A stretch of 64,000 bases of DNA from Cladopsammia gracilis (Eukaryota > Cnidaria > Anthozoa > Scleractinia > Dendrophylliidae). The notes below the pieces were generated by a model that was not told the origin of the DNA, did not search any database, and worked only from the letters and a program-made list of their open reading frames with translations. The translations under genes and the position numbers were made by a program. Shown here in pieces: positions 63,372 through 64,000 of the stretch. The stretch is from positions 534,501 through 598,500 of the forward strand of contig JAJGOT010000171.1 of the NCBI GenBank assembly GCA_022457155.1, in the 5' to 3' direction. Numbering within the stretch: position 1 is the stretch's first letter; each line of letters starts with the position of its first letter.

Positions 63372-64000
63372 TGTCCGAGTCGGAAGCCATAAATCGACGA
63401 ACTCCAAACCTCTCAATTTCTCTACACTCCTCTAACTTTCTTATACGCTCCAGTAGGCTTTTGTAGGTCCAGAGATTCGGGGGCTCTTTGTGTTTTCATC
63501 TCACCTCGATCAGACTTTCGCTACTAGAGCTGGACTGTGTGACTTCCAGTTCATTCACTGTTTCATTGCTCTTGTGTTCCTTTTCCTCTAAAGTTTTTTC
63601 TGCCAGGAGGAGGGAGATATCAACTAGCCTCACAATTTCACCAGTTTTTAGGTCCCTTCTAGGAAAAATGGCTGGGATGTTGTTGGATTCATACAAGTGT
63701 CCGTCATGAAAATGAGTGCTACACACATGATCTCTCGCCACCCACTTGTATCATCTCATCCTCAAACTCAATGTAGATACCGACTTTTGCTTAATTTTCC
63801 TGTCCCTTGGAAAACTGTGAAACATAAGGGTCTTGAGAACCCAGCTGTTGCGGGGACAGTCCCCCACAATGCACTTACAAAAGGTATTGTTTTCATGTCA
63901 AAACAAGTTACATTTTCGTGACACTTCTGGTCACGACGAAAGTAAATTGTATATATTGATTTGGTCTATTTATCCAGAAATCTAAGCGTGGTGCCATCTT

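Larger units (their letters stand above)
61372..63880 (-). pseudogene. THAP-DDE transposase gene, broken and interrupted
   Basis: Two parts on the minus strand, 63880-63382 and 61428-61372, become one frame when the element at 61439-63371 and one duplication copy are removed. The first part has a THAP zinc finger: CIVGDC ... FHSFPRD ... W ... CSTHF, then IPAIFPRRD (63880-63620), with an in-frame TGA before the conserved KWVARD. A Glu/Ser-rich linker ends at a possible donor (GAG/GTGAGA, ~63500). Beyond it, a charged helix leads into RFGVRRFMASDSDMRFYT, the entry to a DDE domain of the THAP/HARBI-like kind. The catalytic domain is missing past 61372. It overlaps the expected formin intron on the opposite strand. 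Confidence 0.7.

Noticed and set aside
1..64000. CRISPR array, operon or prokaryotic system
   Set aside because: No spaced direct repeats with unique spacers, no operon-like gene packing; gene structure is clearly that of an animal.

Overview
This is animal nuclear DNA. It has spliced genes with GT-AG introns, a class A GPCR, a formin FH2 exon, EFR3 and ERICH2 homologues, degenerate TTAGGG-type interstitial telomere repeats, and a dense load of DNA transposons and retroelements. The transposon types (BEL/Pao, a DIRS-order tyrosine-recombinase retroelement, a Harbinger-type element with a SANT-like ORF, THAP-DDE, a Penelope GIY-YIG fragment) and the AT-rich base composition suggest an anthozoan cnidarian such as a stony coral or sea anemone. 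The species assignment is inference; nothing in the window fixes it.

Layout, left to right. Positions 1-2607 are the 3' part of a BEL/Pao LTR retrotransposon, split by a TTAA-flanked DNA element. From 2804 to 24817 on the minus strand lies an ERICH2-like gene. I reconstructed seven exons with matching splice phases; its 3' end runs off the left edge. Its introns hold two decayed LINE copies of one family in opposite orientations, several MITEs, AT-rich satellites, an interstitial telomere-repeat block and a transposase tail. A 232-bp divergent intergenic stretch separates the ERICH2-like ATG from the ATG of EFR3 (25050-27515, plus strand). EFR3 is a full-length 821-residue reading frame with no intron.

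From 27.5 to 40 kb there is no host gene that I can support. This stretch is foldback elements, a GTCTCGG-rich MITE, microsatellites and a nearly complete tyrosine-recombinase retrotransposon (34989-39931). That retroelement has split direct repeats and is nested in a smaller terminal-inverted-repeat element.

A single-exon GPCR (40914-42173, minus) lies head to head with a secreted prolyl-4-hydroxylase-like enzyme (42800-51038, plus, two exons). The enzyme's 7.4-kb intron contains a Harbinger-type element that was itself hit by a second element, plus an ATCGAT-rich element. From 51 to 59 kb there are repeats, a Penelope fragment and a Mutator-like element with a clean 9-bp target duplication. 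From 59.5 to 61.2 kb are two exons of a formin of the FMN/Cappuccino group; the proline-rich exon shows a frameshift. The window ends in a broken THAP-DDE transposase gene (minus), split by a 1.9-kb Mutator-like element flanked by a 10-bp duplication. That element carries exon-like sequence of unknown origin.

The host genes do not form a pathway. They are cytoskeleton or membrane genes (formin, EFR3), a receptor, a secreted oxygenase and a poorly known protein (ERICH2). The main story is layered transposition: in at least three places the interrupted reading frame becomes continuous across the insertion site, so the insertion order can be read directly.
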